Notes: a model not told the origin generated them from the sequence alone. A stretch of DNA of 64,000 nucleotides from Poecilobothrus nobilitatus (GCA_947095535.1 OX352772.1:165020615-165084614), one strand, 5' to 3'; shown: positions 11,051 to 23,274, counted from the first letter of the stretch. Numbers and translations are program-made.

Positions 11051-13663
11051 CAGTGATGGAGGAACTATGGCCCGTGGGCCAAAAGTGGCCCTCGACAGCT
11101 ATCAATGTGGCCCACGCTCTGACCCAGAATATGTTAGTTACAAAAAAAATTTAATTAGTAAAAAATTTAATAAAGTTCTTTATTCCAAAGTTTTTATATT
11201 TAATAAAAATTTCGTGTTTTTTTTTTGTTCACACCTATAAAATTTGATATTTTTGCTACATAACATAACAGCTCCTTAATCGTTTTCACATTCTATCATT
11301 GCGGTTTGTATATCAAACTTCTAACAATATGCAAAAATCTGTAATTTGTCCAACCAACTAATAAAAATAAATTCAGAAAAATTCAGTTAAATTTTGGAGC
11401 AGTAAATAAATTCGGTTAATCCCCTTTTAAGAACAAACAATTTTTCATGACAGAAATATTGTATTCGAAATAAAGGTTTTGGTAAGATAAGTAGTGTTTA
11501 TTTTATTTTAAATTAAATAATTGTGTGTGTGTCTGCAAAAAATGAGTAGTGAAGGTAAGAAAAGAAATATAGTGACATAGAAGTATAAGAATATAGAAGT
11601 TTTAATGAAGAATGGAAATGGAAATATTGTTTTACAATGTATAATGGCAAATCTATGTGTTTGTTATTTAATGAAAATGTTTCGGTACCTAAAAAATATA
11701 ACATTTCAAGGCACTTCAATACAAAGCACGGTAGTTCTTCTTATGTGAGTCTGACCAAAGTTGAGAAAGAAGCACGAGATAATCAGCTACTTAACTCACT
11801 TAATATCTTTATTAAAGCAACAGCTTCACAAAAATTAGCCACGAAAGCAAGTTATGCTGTGGCGTTCAAAATAGCGCAAACTAACAAGACATTTTCCGAT
11901 GGGGAATTTGTAAAAGATTGTGTATTGGCAATGTGTGATATTATTTACCCTGAAAGAGAAAAAGATTTTCAATCCGTATCGTTGTCGCGAAGGGTTATCA
12001 CCGAAAGAATTGAGAAAATTGATGAAAACTTAACCTCAAATTTGTTAAAAAAATCTAAAAATTTTACATTCTTTTCTATAACAATGGACGAAGGTACTGA
12101 CATCAGTGATACTGCTCAGCTTTTAATATTTATTAGAGGTGTAGATGAGAATTTCGAGATCACAGAAGAGCTGCTTTCTTTGCAATCTATAAAGGGAACT
12201 ACTACAGGTTTATATATATTTACAGAGTTCAAAACGAGCATGACATCTTTAAATTTAAATATTAATAAATTAGTTAATATTACAACTGACGGTGCACCAA
12301 ATATGATTGGCAAAAATATTGGTTTCAAAGGAACCTTTAAGAAAGAATACCAAGAAGTTTCAGTTGTTTTTCTGCATTGCATGATTTACTAAGATGCTTT
12401 GTGCAACGTAGCTCTTAACGTGAAAGAAGTGCTTGAAGTTATTGTATCTCTTGTCAATTTTATCCGTTCCAGAGCACTCCATCATAGACAATTTCAAGAC
12501 TTTTTACAATCTGTAGATGCTGAATATTCCGACTTAATTTATTATTCAAAAGTAAGATGGTTAAGTGCAGGAAAAGTATTCGAAAGGGTTTGGAACTTAA
12601 AAAATGAAATTATCATGTTTCTTGAAAAACTTAACAAGAAAGAAAAATTTTCAATATTTGAAAATAATGACTGGATTTCTGATTTTGCTTTCTTCACCGA
12701 TTTCTTCAGTCATTTAAATAAACTAAATATAAACTTCAAGGGAAAAATCAATTTATAGATGTGCTGTAAACTAGTATAAAGTCCTTTAAAGTCCAACTAG
12801 TACTTTTCAAAAACCAGTTGCTTCAGAAAGATTTTACTCACTTTCCGAAGCTTCTGACAAGAAATCCTACTGATAATAAATTACAACTATATGCGGAACT
12901 GCTTGCAAAATTATACAACAAATTTGAAAAACGTTTTGAAGATTTTAAAGAATTAGAAACTGATATAAACATTTTTTCAACCCCATTTATGGTAAATGCC
13001 GAAGAAGTCGAACCCAAATATCAAATCGAATTAATTGAGCTTCAAAATAACATCGAATTGAAGCAAATGTTTATAAATGTACCAAAATTAGAATTTTATA
13101 AAAAAGTGAACAAAGAATTATTTCCGAATTTAATTTTGCATGCACGAAAACTGATGGCAATATTTGGTTTATCATACATATGCGAACAAGTATTTTCAAC
13201 AATGAAGCTCAGAAAAACTGCAGTCAGAAATAGACTTACTGATAGTCATCTAGCTTCAATATTAAGAATAAGTTCCTCCCAAATGGAGCCTAATCTTGAT
13301 GAAATCATAGAGAAGCATTCGCAATATCATTTTGCATCCTCTTCTAAACAATAAGACTAATATAATATTAGTATTTTGTAAGATTCTAATTTTTTAAAAT
13401 AAAATATAAATTTATTTCTATTATTTTCAGATTCTATAATGCCATCAGAAAAATGTATTAATTTCTATTTTTTTAATTTTATCAAATATATATACATATG
13501 TTAAGTGTACAATCAATTTAATCAATTTAATAAAAAAATTTGCGCTTAAATTTAATTAATTACTTATACTGGTTTTATCTCAGCGGACTAAAATTTTAAG
13601 GCCCCCACAAAAAATATAAGTTTTCTAATGTGGCCCGATCGATAAAAAGTTCACCCATCACTG
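11051..13663 (+). mobile_element. hAT-superfamily DNA transposon, 2,613 bp
   Basis: The ends are cagtgatgg at 11,051 and ccatcactg up to 13,663, a perfect terminal inversion of about 9 bp with weaker similarity further in. An 8-bp target duplication flanks it: ctctaagg (11,043-11,050) and ttctaagg (13,664-13,671), differing at one base. The insertion splits LINE-2 ORF1 cleanly. Noncoding ends (11,060-11,540 and 13,355-13,650) flank one transposase gene. The CAGTG terminus, 8-bp duplication and transposase all agree on hAT. Confidence 0.92.
11541..13354 (+). pseudogene. hAT transposase, GTF2IRD2-like family, lightly damaged
   Basis: A putative start at 11,541 is followed by an early break. 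The main frame (11,637-12,758) has a degenerate zinc-finger remnant ending ISRHFNTKHG, then the RNase H-like core with FFSITMDEGTDISDTAQ (first catalytic Asp region), ITTDGAPNMIG (second) and VRWLSAGKVF further on. An in-frame TAA at 12,390-12,392 interrupts an otherwise continuous frame. A stop at 12,758 and a frameshift precede the last frame (12,818-13,354), which carries the hAT C-terminal dimerisation motif (LSYICEQVFSTMK, AVRNRLTDSHL). Such transposases cut and join DNA at the terminal repeats. The small number of lesions suggests recent decay. Confidence 0.9.
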
Positions 13664-13975
13664 TTCTAAGGGATCAATCTTCGTAATAAGTAATTTATTT
13701 TCTTTTTTAATTGAAGCACATTCTTTAAGTGCATTGTATAGTTTATCCGCCAAAAACATCTGTGACTTGCGAATTTCAGATACTGCACATCCCAAAGCTT
13801 TCATATAAATTGACACGTTTAAATCTTCAAGCACTACCAGTGACTCATTCAATTGTGAAGGACAGTCTGAACATTTCCAAATTATGTTTCGAGATTTAAC
13901 GAGATCATAAGTATTATCTGAAATCATTGCACATCTGGTATGAAAAAGTTTACTTTCTTTACTTTACTTTACTTT

Positions 13976-14132
13976 GCACACTGATTGACCATTATTTTTT
14001 TTTGTACTTGTATTTTGTTATAATATATAAAAATATTATTTTTAAGATCTTTCCTTTAAATATTTTTGTTATATTTTATATTTTAAATTAATTTAATTTA
14101 AATATATTATATAGATAATAATCTTAGACTGT
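13976..14132. other. AT-rich junction between LINE-2 and LINE-3
   Basis: A short AT-rich stretch with a T-run near 13,995. It holds the boundary between the 5' end of LINE-2 and resumed LINE-3 sequence. No gene or clear target duplication is visible. Confidence 0.4.
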
Positions 14133-14434
14133 CGAAAATGTTAGACTTTATTTGGCTTATTTGCATGTTAAACCTAACTCTGTATGTATTGGTGGTAAAA
14201 CCAACACATTATTAAAAATTGCTATCAAACAAAAAGGATTACCAACGGAAGTGGAGGAACATTTTCGTGAGATATTTTGAAACTCTCAATATTTCACCCC
14301 AATTAGCTTTATCTGACCTTGAGTTCTATGCTTCTTATATTTCGTCTAATAGAATTAACTATCTTCAAAGGGTAAGCCAAAACCATGATAAGTACTTTCG
14401 TCCCTTACCCAGTGAGAAAAAGTCTAGTTAATGT
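14133..14434 (+). pseudogene. LINE-3 ORF1, C-terminal remnant
   Basis: Two overlapping frames match the ORF1 tail of LINE-1 at the left edge. The first contains HVKPNSVCIGGKTN and KQKGLPTEVEEHF. The second (14,219-14,431) ends with a conserved Tyr/Asn/Gln-rich tail before the stop near 14,431. A frameshift lies at about 14,275. The next reading frame is the endonuclease, which overlaps the end of this one. Confidence 0.6.
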
Positions 14435-16788
14435 AACCAATATTAATTCTTCTTTCCAAATCTCTGCAAAATGTTGGCATAAATTTTTCATATACTATCA
14501 AAATGTAAGAGGTTTACGAATTAAAACCAAAATTATTATTTCTAATTCGTTACTCCTCGATTTCGACATTTTTATTTTAATTGAAACATGGCTTCATTCG
14601 TCAATTAATAATCTCGAACTTTTTCCTTCTTCCTATGCTGTTTATAGAAAATATAGACATGGTTCTCTTATTTCCGTTAATATTCCTAAATGGGGTAGCG
14701 TGCTAATAGCTATCAAAAATACCTTCTGTTCTTGTGAAATAACTTTACCATTTATTGATTCTGATGATATTATTGAAATTATTGCTATTAAAATCAAACA
14801 ACAAACAAAACATCTTATCATTATAAATTGCTTTATTCCTTCAGCTTCAAGTATTGAACTTTTTCCTAAATATTTAATGCAAATCGATTATAATTCTAGT
14901 AATTTAGATCCTGATAACGAAATAATTCTTTGTGGTGATATTAATGTGCCGAATATTACATGGATTGCTCATGAAGAACCTTACCTAATTCCAACGGAAC
15001 TATTAAATAATTGTGAATGTTTGCTAATCGATTCTTTAAACTCTCTTAATTTTCAACAGGTATCCTCTTTATGTAATTTTCGTGGTAATCAGTTAGATCT
15101 TATTTTTACAACCAACTTGTATAATTTAGTTATATTGGATTGTCCATTGGAACTGATAAAAATTGCTCTATATCATCCGCCAATTTGTTTCTCTTTCTGT
15201 TCTTTCTGACTTGTAGAGTAAGATTTAATTTTCATAAAGGGAACTATGAAGGTATTGATAATTATCTATGTTCTTATGACTTCTCATTTTTTTCTTCTTC
15301 TCATCTCAATGAGTCAGTCAACACTTTTTATGAAATTCTTTTTTGCTCAATATTACGCTTTGTTCCGTTGGTCGTTGACAGAAAAAATTCAATAAGCCCG
15401 CCATGGTATACTAAAGATCTCAAGAAATTAAAAAATAAAATAAATAAAGCCTGGCGTAAATTTATAAAAAATAATAAATTCATGATTATATTAATGTTAC
15501 TTGTTTGATTATTTTAAATCCACGTCAGACAAACTTTGCTCAAATTATGCTCAGAATATGTTTTCCAATATTAAAGCTAACGCTAAATTATTTTGGAAAT
15601 TTTTAAATTTTAAAGAAAAAGCAATGAATATCTAGTTTTGATGAAGTATAACAACAAAACTAGTAGTGATCGTAAAATTATTGCTGAGTTTTTCCGTGCC
15701 TTTTTTTCAGCTAGCCTGTATCAGCTTTTCTCATAAACCAAACAGAACTTTCTCATTTAGACTTTTTCAAAAAAACTACTTTAGGCTTTATTAATATTGA
15801 TGCTAATGTGCTTTTAAATTATATTAGTAAATTAGATGATAATCATATCCGTGGATCAGATGGCATCCCCAATATTTTCTTGAAAAAATGTTCTACTTCC
15901 TTACCAAGACCTCTATCCATTTTATTTAATCCATCGTTAGCTTGTGGTATTTTTGTGGTATCCACCATTTTGGAAGAATGCTCTCATTAAACCTATTTAT
16001 AAGAAAGATAAAAAAACGATGTAGTCAACTATCGCCCAATAGCTAAACTATCACCTATTCCTAAACATTTTGAGCTAATAGTATTTCATTCTATATATGA
16101 TCACTGTTTTTGTTTTTTATCTCCATATTAACATGGTTCCGAAAGAAATAAATCTACTACCACCAATCTAGTTGAGTAAAAAAGTAGTTGAGTAAAAGCT
16201 TTAGCTTTACAATATGATCTTAGTCGTTTTTTTATTTGGTGTTGTAATAATAACCTCCTTCTAAATATAAAAAAATGTGCTTTTATTCGCTTCACACTTC
16301 GCTCTATTCCAATTTTGTATTCATACTCTATTAATAACCAATTTGTTATAAACGTCCATTTAATTAAAGATCTTGGCATACTTTTTGACAGTAAGCTTTC
16401 ATTTCAGTCTCACTACACCTATATTTCAAATAAATCCAATTCTATGCTGGGTTTTATAAAACATTGGTCTAAGAACTTTTATTATCCTTATGTTCTAAAA
16501 TCTCTCTATACTTGCTTAGTTAGGCTTAACCTTCAATATGCGAGCCAAGTTTGGAACCCATTTTACCGAATCCATATAAAAAGAATAGAATCTGTTCAAA
16601 AAAATTTTTTTAGATTTGCTCTTCGTCATCTACCTTGGTCTAATCCTTTAATTTTACCTCCTTATAAACATATATTAAATTTGATTCATCTTAAAACCTT
16701 GGAAAAATGGCGTGAAGTTGCTGATATCATATTCCTAAGTGAACTGTTAAAGGAAATATTTTATCTTCCCAATTACATGACAATTTAA
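14385..16788 (+). pseudogene. LINE-3 ORF2: endonuclease and damaged reverse transcriptase
   Basis: The endonuclease frame (14,385-15,209) has YYQNVRGLRIK, LIETWLHSS (catalytic Glu), IILCGDINVPN and GNQLDLIFTT in the correct order. The linker follows at 15,140-15,508, with a WYTKDLKKLKNK motif. RT fragments are seen at 15,808-15,990 (GSDGIPNIFLKK) and near 16,020 (NYRPIAKLS). The thumb region at 16,315-16,788 has DLGILFDSKLSF. The catalytic motif A and FADD segment is missing between about 16,130 and 16,315, so the RT carries an internal deletion as well as frameshifts. Confidence 0.85.
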
Positions 16789-17265
16789 GTTTTTATTCCA
16801 ATTCCAGGTTAAAATCTGCTAATATTTTCAATTTACAATTTCACCGAACCAATTATGGTAATCATGATAAATATAAATCCCATATTAATTTCCTATTAAC
16901 TAAAGATTCTTTAAAGAACTGTCTATATTCGTGTCATTAAGTTTTTATTTTTAATTGAAGTTCATAACCTAAGGTTTCTTTGATTATCAAGTAAAGCTTA
17001 TAATATTTAATAATTTAATATTCTATTATTTATTAATTTTCTAGAATAATCAAATTATCTTCATTAAAAATTTATTGTTTTTCGTTTTTTTTTTTGTTAA
17101 TACAATTTTTTTTATTTCTGTTTGTTAATTCAAATTATTTAATAATCTTTAATTTTTATTTTATTTTTTTCTCTTTATATTGTTAATATTAATTAAAGTA
17201 ATATTTTGATTATGTAACCTGCTTAATTTAAGCATGTACTGAAATAAATAAATTAATAAATAATT
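16789..17265 (+). mobile_element. LINE-3 3' untranslated region and tail
   Basis: T-rich and AT-rich sequence after the last RT frame ends in gaaataaataaattaataaataa at about 17,240-17,263. This resembles the short repeated tail of LINE-1 and is taken as the element's 3' end. No gene. Confidence 0.45.
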
Positions 17266-17267
17266 TT

Positions 17268-17425
17268 GAGCGCTGACGACACTAGTAAGTTAAATAAAAT
17301 TGCTAAGAGAGTTGTACTTTTAGTAATGAAAAATTTTTTTTTGAATAATTTTCCGAATATCATCCAGGGCTGATAACAAAGGAAGAATGAATAAAGTCGA
17401 ACAATACTTTTAAATGGGTATTGTA
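17268..17425. repeat. Short dispersed repeat, also at 22,332-22,475
   Basis: About 150 bp starting gagcgctgacgacactagta matches 22,332-22,475 with scattered differences and in the same orientation. One copy follows the LINE-3 tail and the other follows the LOA LINE. It has no coding content. It may be a MITE-like or 3'-fragment repeat; the ends could not be fixed. Confidence 0.6.
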
Positions 17426-17861
17426 CAATACTTTTGAAAGTGTTGCTTCGTCCATCCAAACACTACTGGACTCCTTAGTGGGTAACTTGTAGTGTTGGAC
17501 TACCTAGACAACTCCAAATAAATTTTTAGCCACTGCAGTTCTTTATATAAAATTTTAATAAAATTAACTACGAGATGTAAAAACAGATTAAAAATTAAAA
17601 TGTTACTTTTAGTATCTGCGGGATGTAAAATACAATAATAATTTAGAAAAAAATTTTGAAATTGGTTGGTGACCAGTTGCATTTTAATATAAAAATTTTT
17701 TGATTATAAAAATGTAAAAATATGAATTATTGAAATAAAATTTTTTTTTTAATTTGGATGGACGAAATACTTCAAAATTAACTTCATTTTGAAGTTAAAA
17801 AAAATAAGAATGTTAATGATGGCATGAATATCATGTTGAAATGCATTCGCGCATAATTACA
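17426..17861. other. AT-rich sequence, no gene seen
   Basis: No frame with family motifs, no RNA gene and no terminal repeats were recognised. Short open frames are explained by base composition. Confidence 0.5.
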
Positions 17862-19922
17862 TACTTAACTATGTATAAGTTAAGTATGTAATTCTAATTA
17901 TGAATGTTTGTATGTATTATGTGTCGATTAAACACTTGAGTTCTGATATGTTATTCTTTAATAAATAACATTATACATTAATTTTTACCACTTTAAAGGT
18001 AAAAATTTATTGTATAATATCTAAAAATTATTAGAGCAGTTTTATTTGGTTTTATGATTGTTATTGAAAATTTAAAAAAAGAAGTCTTAAAAATTCTTAT
18101 TTCTTACGTGATAGTTATACGTCATATAGTTAAATAGGTGAATAGGCAAAAAATATATAAATATATATGAATTTTTTATTAATTATTAGTATTTCTATGA
18201 ATACAATAAAAAATTTGATTCATACTTGATTTTTAACATTTAACAGTTATAAAAATTATAAATAAATAAGTATAGGTACCTAGAGAAAACAATTATATGA
18301 AAAGATATTAAAATAAAATGATAAAAAAATTAATATAATATAATATATATATTGGCGTAGCATTATAGATTTATTGTAAAAAGGAAAGAATACGCTTATG
18401 TCGTAATCGTACTAAAAATAGTTAGAAAAAAAATTAAAATTTAAGCAGAAATTCCGGCAGAAATTTACCGGACTAAAAATGTGCAGATTTAACAAAAAAA
18501 GTGAATTACCGTAAATTTGAGTTTTCGAGTGCTAGATAACACATACATAATATTTTGTCTGATTTGAACGTTTCTCCTTTAAAAATTACATCGACAGAAT
18601 CTTTATTAAAAAATTAATGTGCAGAAAATTAAGTTGTAGAGCTAAAGGGGCTTTTGTCCTCTTTAGCTAAATAGCCTTTTGTCCTCTTTATAATATATAC
18701 CACTTTTAGTTTTAAAATTAATAGATAAATTATTGCGTGATATTGGTACTTTCCTTTCCTTTCCAATGCAAAATAGAATTCTACCTAGCTTGATCAGAAT
18801 CGAATGAATTGAATGGATAACATATTTAAATTCCCAAAATTAATTTAAGTTAGTCCAGTACATTATTACTATTCACTACTCGACTACTCGAAGTTTTTTT
18901 TTTTCATTTATATTTTTTGTAAAACTTTAAAGGTGTTATAAAATTTTTTTGTATATTCAAAATATTACATACTTAACATATATATATGAATGTTTGAACG
19001 TATTATGTGTCGGTTAGACACTAGAGTTCTGATATGTTATTTTTGTTGTGCACTTTAAAGGTAAAAATTTAATGTACAATATCTAAAAATCATTAAAACA
19101 GTTTTATTTGGTTTTATGATTGTTTTTGGAAATTTACAAAAGGAAAGCGTTAAAAATTCTTATTTTTTACGTGATAGTTATACGTCTATAGGATAATAGG
19201 CAAAAAATAAGTAGATATGAATTTTTTATTAAGTATTAGTATTCCTATGAACACAATAAAAAATTTGATTCAAGTTTGATTTTTAACATTTAACAATTTT
19301 AAAAATTATAAATAAAAAATAAGTATAGGTACTTAGAAAAAATAGTAATATGAAAAGATATTAAAATAAAATGAAAAAAAAATTAATATAATATAATATG
19401 CCAGAATAATATATATATTGGCGTATCATTAAAGATTTATTGTAAAAAGAAAGAATACGCTTATATCGTAATCATACTAAAAATTAAAAAAAAAAATTAA
19501 AATTTAAGTAGAAAAACTTTATCGAACTAAAAATTTGCAGATTTAACAAAATGAGCGAATTACCGCAAATTTCAACATAACACATACATAATAGTTTGTC
19601 TAATTTGAACGTTTCGACTTAAGAAATTACATAGACACAACCTTCATTGAAAAATGAATGGACAAAATTAATTTCTAGAGCTAAAGGGACTTTTGTCCTC
19701 TTTAGCTAAAGAGCCTTTTGCCGTCTTCATAATATATACCACTTTTAGTTTTAAAATTAATAGATAAATTATTGATACTTTCGCGATATTGATACTTTCG
19801 TTTCCTTTCTAATGCAAAATTGTATTATCTAGCTTGATCACAATCAAATAGATTAAATGGATTACATATTTTAATTCCCAAAATCCATTTAACTTAGTCC
19901 AGTACATTGTTACTATTCACGA
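17862..19922. repeat. ~1-kb segment in two tandem copies
   Basis: Unit 1 is about 17,862-18,882 and unit 2 about 18,962-19,922. Shared landmarks in the same order include tctgatatgttatt, ggtaaaaattta, a long block near ttggttttatgattgtt, taccactttt, and a closing agtccagtacattattact-type motif. Divergence is moderate with small indels. Unit 1 also has a local palindrome around tacttaactatgtataagtta near 17,862. No coding sequence is visible in either unit. A helicase-like fragment follows unit 2. Confidence 0.75.
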
Positions 19923-20010
19923 ATTCAACGTCCTATAATACTAGCTTTTACCATTACTATTAATAAATCTCAAAGCAAATCTTTAATAACGTACGGCCTA
20001 AGTATAATGA
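19915..20010 (+). pseudogene. Helitron/Pif1-like helicase fragment
   Basis: A short open stretch reads RPIILAFTITINKSQSKSL. This closely fits the helicase motif region (AF-x-x-TINKSQ) of Pif1-type helicases found in Helitrons. Only about 30 residues remain and no other helicase motif was found nearby. It could be a relic of a Helitron to which the tandem repeat just upstream also belongs; that link is inference. Confidence 0.45.
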
Positions 20011-20028
20011 TAATAAAATTTAATTTTA

Positions 20029-21835
20029 GTGTATTACAAACTATGCAGACTGGAAGATCTAGGGGTAGAAACTGCCCTTAGACAGTGGATCATTAATATG
20101 TTGCATTCAAGACAGATTCAGTCGGAACTCGGCAACCATAAGATTACTAGAAGTGTAAGCAGGGGTGCAGCCGAGGGTGGGGTGCTATCACCACTACTGT
20201 GGCTTTTAGTAATGAACAGAATTCTTAAACACCTTCGGGATGAGGGAATCAAAGCCATCGCATACGCAGATAACCTAGTAGTATTAGTGTCTGGAAAGTA
20301 TCTTGATATAATTATGGAAAGAGCTTTAGCCAGGATTGGTGGATGGGCCAATGGTTGTGGCCTATGTATCAACCCGAGTAAAACAAAACTAATGCTATTT
20401 ACAACCAGAACCAAGATTCTGGAATTCACTAAGTCGAAATTGGATGTTGTGTATTTGAATCTAGCCTCGAATGTTAAATACCTAGGAGTGGTACTAGACG
20501 CAAAATTGAAATGGAAAGCTAATACCAAAGAAAGAGCCAAAAAGGCCTATGTAGCCCTGCATTCTTGTAGGAAAATGTTAGGTAAAAAATGGGGATTAAA
20601 ATCAAGAATGGGTTTATGGATGTACACACCTATAGTACGCCCCATCCTTACCTACGGATCACTAGCGTGGTGGTCAGCTCTGCAAAAGGAGTATATTCGA
20701 ACCAAGCTTGGTAGAGTACAGAGGGGTGCATGTGTAAGAATTACGGGTTTGTTAAGGTCAACACCAAGTAATGCACTGGATGCACTTCTATACCTTCTCC
20801 CGGCTGACCTTCATATTCAATCTCTAGCCTGTTGTAGTTCAATCAGACTTCGAGAGAGTGGATACTGGCGTGCAAAACCCTATGGACACAGCAGTATTCT
20901 AAGTTCGATATAGCATGATCTGCTAGATTCCACAGACTACGTAATGCCAAGTTTGGAAATTATTAAGAACTTCAAAGTCAAGATTCCATCAAGAAGGGAA
21001 TGGAAACAGGAAAACCCCTTGGGAGAAATTGACACCGCACTCTTCACTTATGGTTCAAAGATGGAGTGTGGTGTTGGTGCGGGTGTCTATTCAAAATTAC
21101 TAAAAATAGAACATGCTTTCCGCCTTTCAGATAAAGCGAGTGTATTTCAAGCTGCAATGCTAGGAATCTGGAAAGCATGCCAAGTACTAGGGAACAATTC
21201 TTCTCTGGGAGGAAGCATTGTAATAGTTACGGTATAATAACATCTAAGCTCGTCAGAAAATGCTTTGACGAGCTTAAGAATGTAAGTAATCAATTCAACG
21301 TTACATTACTGTGGGTTCCGGAACATAGGAACATCGCAGGAAATGAACATGCTGATGAGTTAGCAAGGAGGGGTTCCAGCCTAAATGCTTCACTGGCGGA
21401 ACACGTAGAGCTCCGCTAAACCACGTTAAGAGAGATATCTTCCTCCACTTTTTGTTCTTAGCAAATAGAAGATGGAATGAACTAGCCACATGTTGTACGG
21501 CCAGGAAAGTCTGGCCATCGTATGATAAAAAAGGAACAGAAAATCTATTGAAGCTATCCAGCCGGAACATAGCCAGAACAATAGGTGTGTTCACGGGCCA
21601 CTGGCCAATTCGTGAACATGCGGCCAGACTAGGTATCCCATTCAATTCATCATGTCGCAGCTGTGGTGAACAGAATGTGAAAGAATCCATTACACACTTC
21701 ACCTGTAAGTGCCCAGCGGTAGCGAGGGCCAGAAGAGCTATTCTGGGTAGCCTTCAACTCAACGATCTTAGTGATCTAGCGGTTAAGCAACCTGTAGAAA
21801 TGGTAAGGTTTCTTTATGCAAAGAAATGGATCTAA
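20029..21835 (+). pseudogene. LOA/I-type LINE ORF2: reverse transcriptase and RNase H
   Basis: The RT frame (20,029-20,913) starts within the domain. It has SRGAAEGGVLSPLLW (motif B), IAYADNLVVLVSG (motif C with Asn where the second catalytic Asp should be) and KYLGVVLDAKLKW. The RNase H domain is split over two frames: 20,944-21,237 with ALFTYGSKMECG, and 21,177-21,419 with LLWVPEHRNIAGNEHADEL. The C-terminal frame (21,452-21,835) has TGHWPIREHAARLGI and a zinc-knuckle-like CRSCGEQN...HFTCKCP. An RNase H after the RT and this tail point to the LOA or I clades. It is 5'-truncated, with at least two frameshifts and a lost catalytic residue. The sequence is visibly less AT-rich than its surroundings. 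Confidence 0.9.
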
Positions 21836-22060
21836 AATTAAACTAATATATCCCTATTATAAGACTTGTGGTCACGGAAGTAATAGCAAAACGGTGCTAA
21901 CGCGCTAATTGGGGTCACTGTCATGAGCGGCGGTGGCCAGCCACCCACACCAATCAACCAACCAACAAGCTATGCAGAATAAATAATAATTTAAAACAAT
22001 TAATAATAATTCAAAATAGAAAATAAATAAAATATTATAGACAAAAAGAAAACAGATTTT
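21836..22060 (+). mobile_element. 3' end of the LOA/I-type LINE
   Basis: The 3' region contains the GC-richer ggtggccagccacccaca and passes into AATAAT/TAA-rich sequence from about 21,980. A TAA-type tail is usual for I and LOA LINEs. The precise end is unclear. Confidence 0.5.
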
Positions 22061-22109
22061 TTCAGAACGAAACATTTTATTATTATAAATATGTGTAAGG
22101 AATTAATAA

Positions 22110-22475
22110 AAAAAATATGGGATTCATTTTAGAGTTCTTGCGCCTTTATTATTTCAGTATTCCTGAGGATTTGAAGTTAGGATGCTTATCCAAATATTAT
22201 GGTTACCGGGAAAGGTGGTTCAGTGGGCAAAAACTTCACACTACAAAGAGTGCAAAGATTTTCTTTGTGTCTGTTGAAAGAAAACTCAATCCGTTCAAAT
22301 GTCGAGCGCTTGGTGATATTTGCTTGAATTTCGAGCGCTGGCGGCACTAGTAAATTAAATAAAATTGCTAAGAGAGTGGTACTTTTGGTACTGAAAAATT
22401 TTTTTCGAATAATTTTCGGAATACCATCCAGGTCTGATAACAAATGGATAATGAATAAAGCCAACCAATACTTTT
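22110..22475. repeat. Repeat-derived segment including second copy of the 17,268 repeat
   Basis: The part at 22,332-22,475 matches 17,268-17,425. Upstream, 22,110-22,331 contains two nearby gagcgct motifs and a short open frame without recognisable family. I treat the whole as repeat-derived. Confidence 0.5.
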
Positions 22476-23274
22476 AAAAGAGTAAAAACTCGATTTTCGC
22501 CAGAACAAGAAAAAGAACCAATTATATACAAGAGTATCTACTATTATACCTAATTTATAACAACTAATACTGCGAATTTTTAGGATATTGAATGGAAATT
22601 TCGGTGAAATCTATGGTATTTCTAAAACCCAATACATACAAAATTGAAGACCCTTTAGTTCTCTAAATTAAGAAAATACATTAATTTTTTTTGATTGAAA
22701 AATTTGATTTTTAGTTTCCCTTTGTCCATCTATTATAAACCGTTTAAATGAAGTGAAATTACATTTTAAATACAGATATGTTTTATTGAAGATTAATGCT
22801 GAGGAATGTTGTGGAACATTTTTTAAGTACCCCAATCAATTCCTGAGTTACAGCGTCTCAAAATTGGAAGTCCTATTTTCAATTGGTTACATCTCAAGTT
22901 TTGACTAATATATTGCAGTCCAAAAACTAGTAACGACAAGATATTTTACAAGTTTTATAAATAAAAATTATCGCCATTTGGTATTCATATTTACCATTAA
23001 TGCGCGATTTTGCAAAATTTTGTTTCTTCTGTATCTACGGAAAGGTTTTGGTCATAAGCTTGAAATTTTGAGAGGTAAACTATTTTTGAGATTTAAAAAA
23101 TGTTTTGTATTTCCGTCCATTAAAAATATATTAGGGATAATTGAAAATTTGTAGTACACACCTGTACACCTGTACCAATTTTATAGGACATAAAAATTAA
23201 AACTCCAATATTATATTGTTACATATGTTTATTGTTTTTCTTCACTACGTAGGGTTTCCTTTAAATTGATGAAA
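22476..23274. other. AT-rich sequence, no gene seen
   Basis: No convincing coding or RNA feature. Some lines have the look of decayed repeat DNA, but no partner was found in the window. Confidence 0.5.

Larger units (their letters stand above)
10500..13927 (-). pseudogene. LINE-2 ORF1 (PHD-like N-terminus, CR1-type C-terminus), split by hAT
   Basis: The N-terminal exon-like piece (13,927-13,664) begins with a PHD-like zinc-binding fragment, FHTRCAM followed by WKCSDC, then a helical region. After the hAT insertion the frame resumes (11,042-10,801) with RKNNIVVAGLP. A C-terminal module of basic and helical residues (KLYFEAKAIK, about 10,770-10,505) ends at the TAA at 10,500-10,502. PHD fingers and this type of C-terminal domain occur in ORF1 proteins of CR1-group LINEs, which bind nucleic acid. 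The hAT insertion and a frameshift near 10,800 disable it. Confidence 0.65.
6326..13975 (-). mobile_element. LINE-2, CR1/jockey-group retrotransposon, interrupted by a hAT element
   Basis: On the minus strand the order is ORF1 (13,927 down to 10,500, split by the hAT element), a long AT-rich spacer, ORF2 endonuclease and RT (9,288 down to 6,923), a ~570-bp 3' untranslated region, and a poly(A) tail seen as the T-run at 6,326-6,348. The 5' end lies near 13,975 beside an (agtaa)-like microsatellite and is probably truncated within ORF1. No clear target duplication was found. Confidence 0.75.

Noticed and set aside
20118..20540. 140-codon minus-strand frame
   Set aside because: Antisense to the LOA/I RT domain; no motifs of its own.
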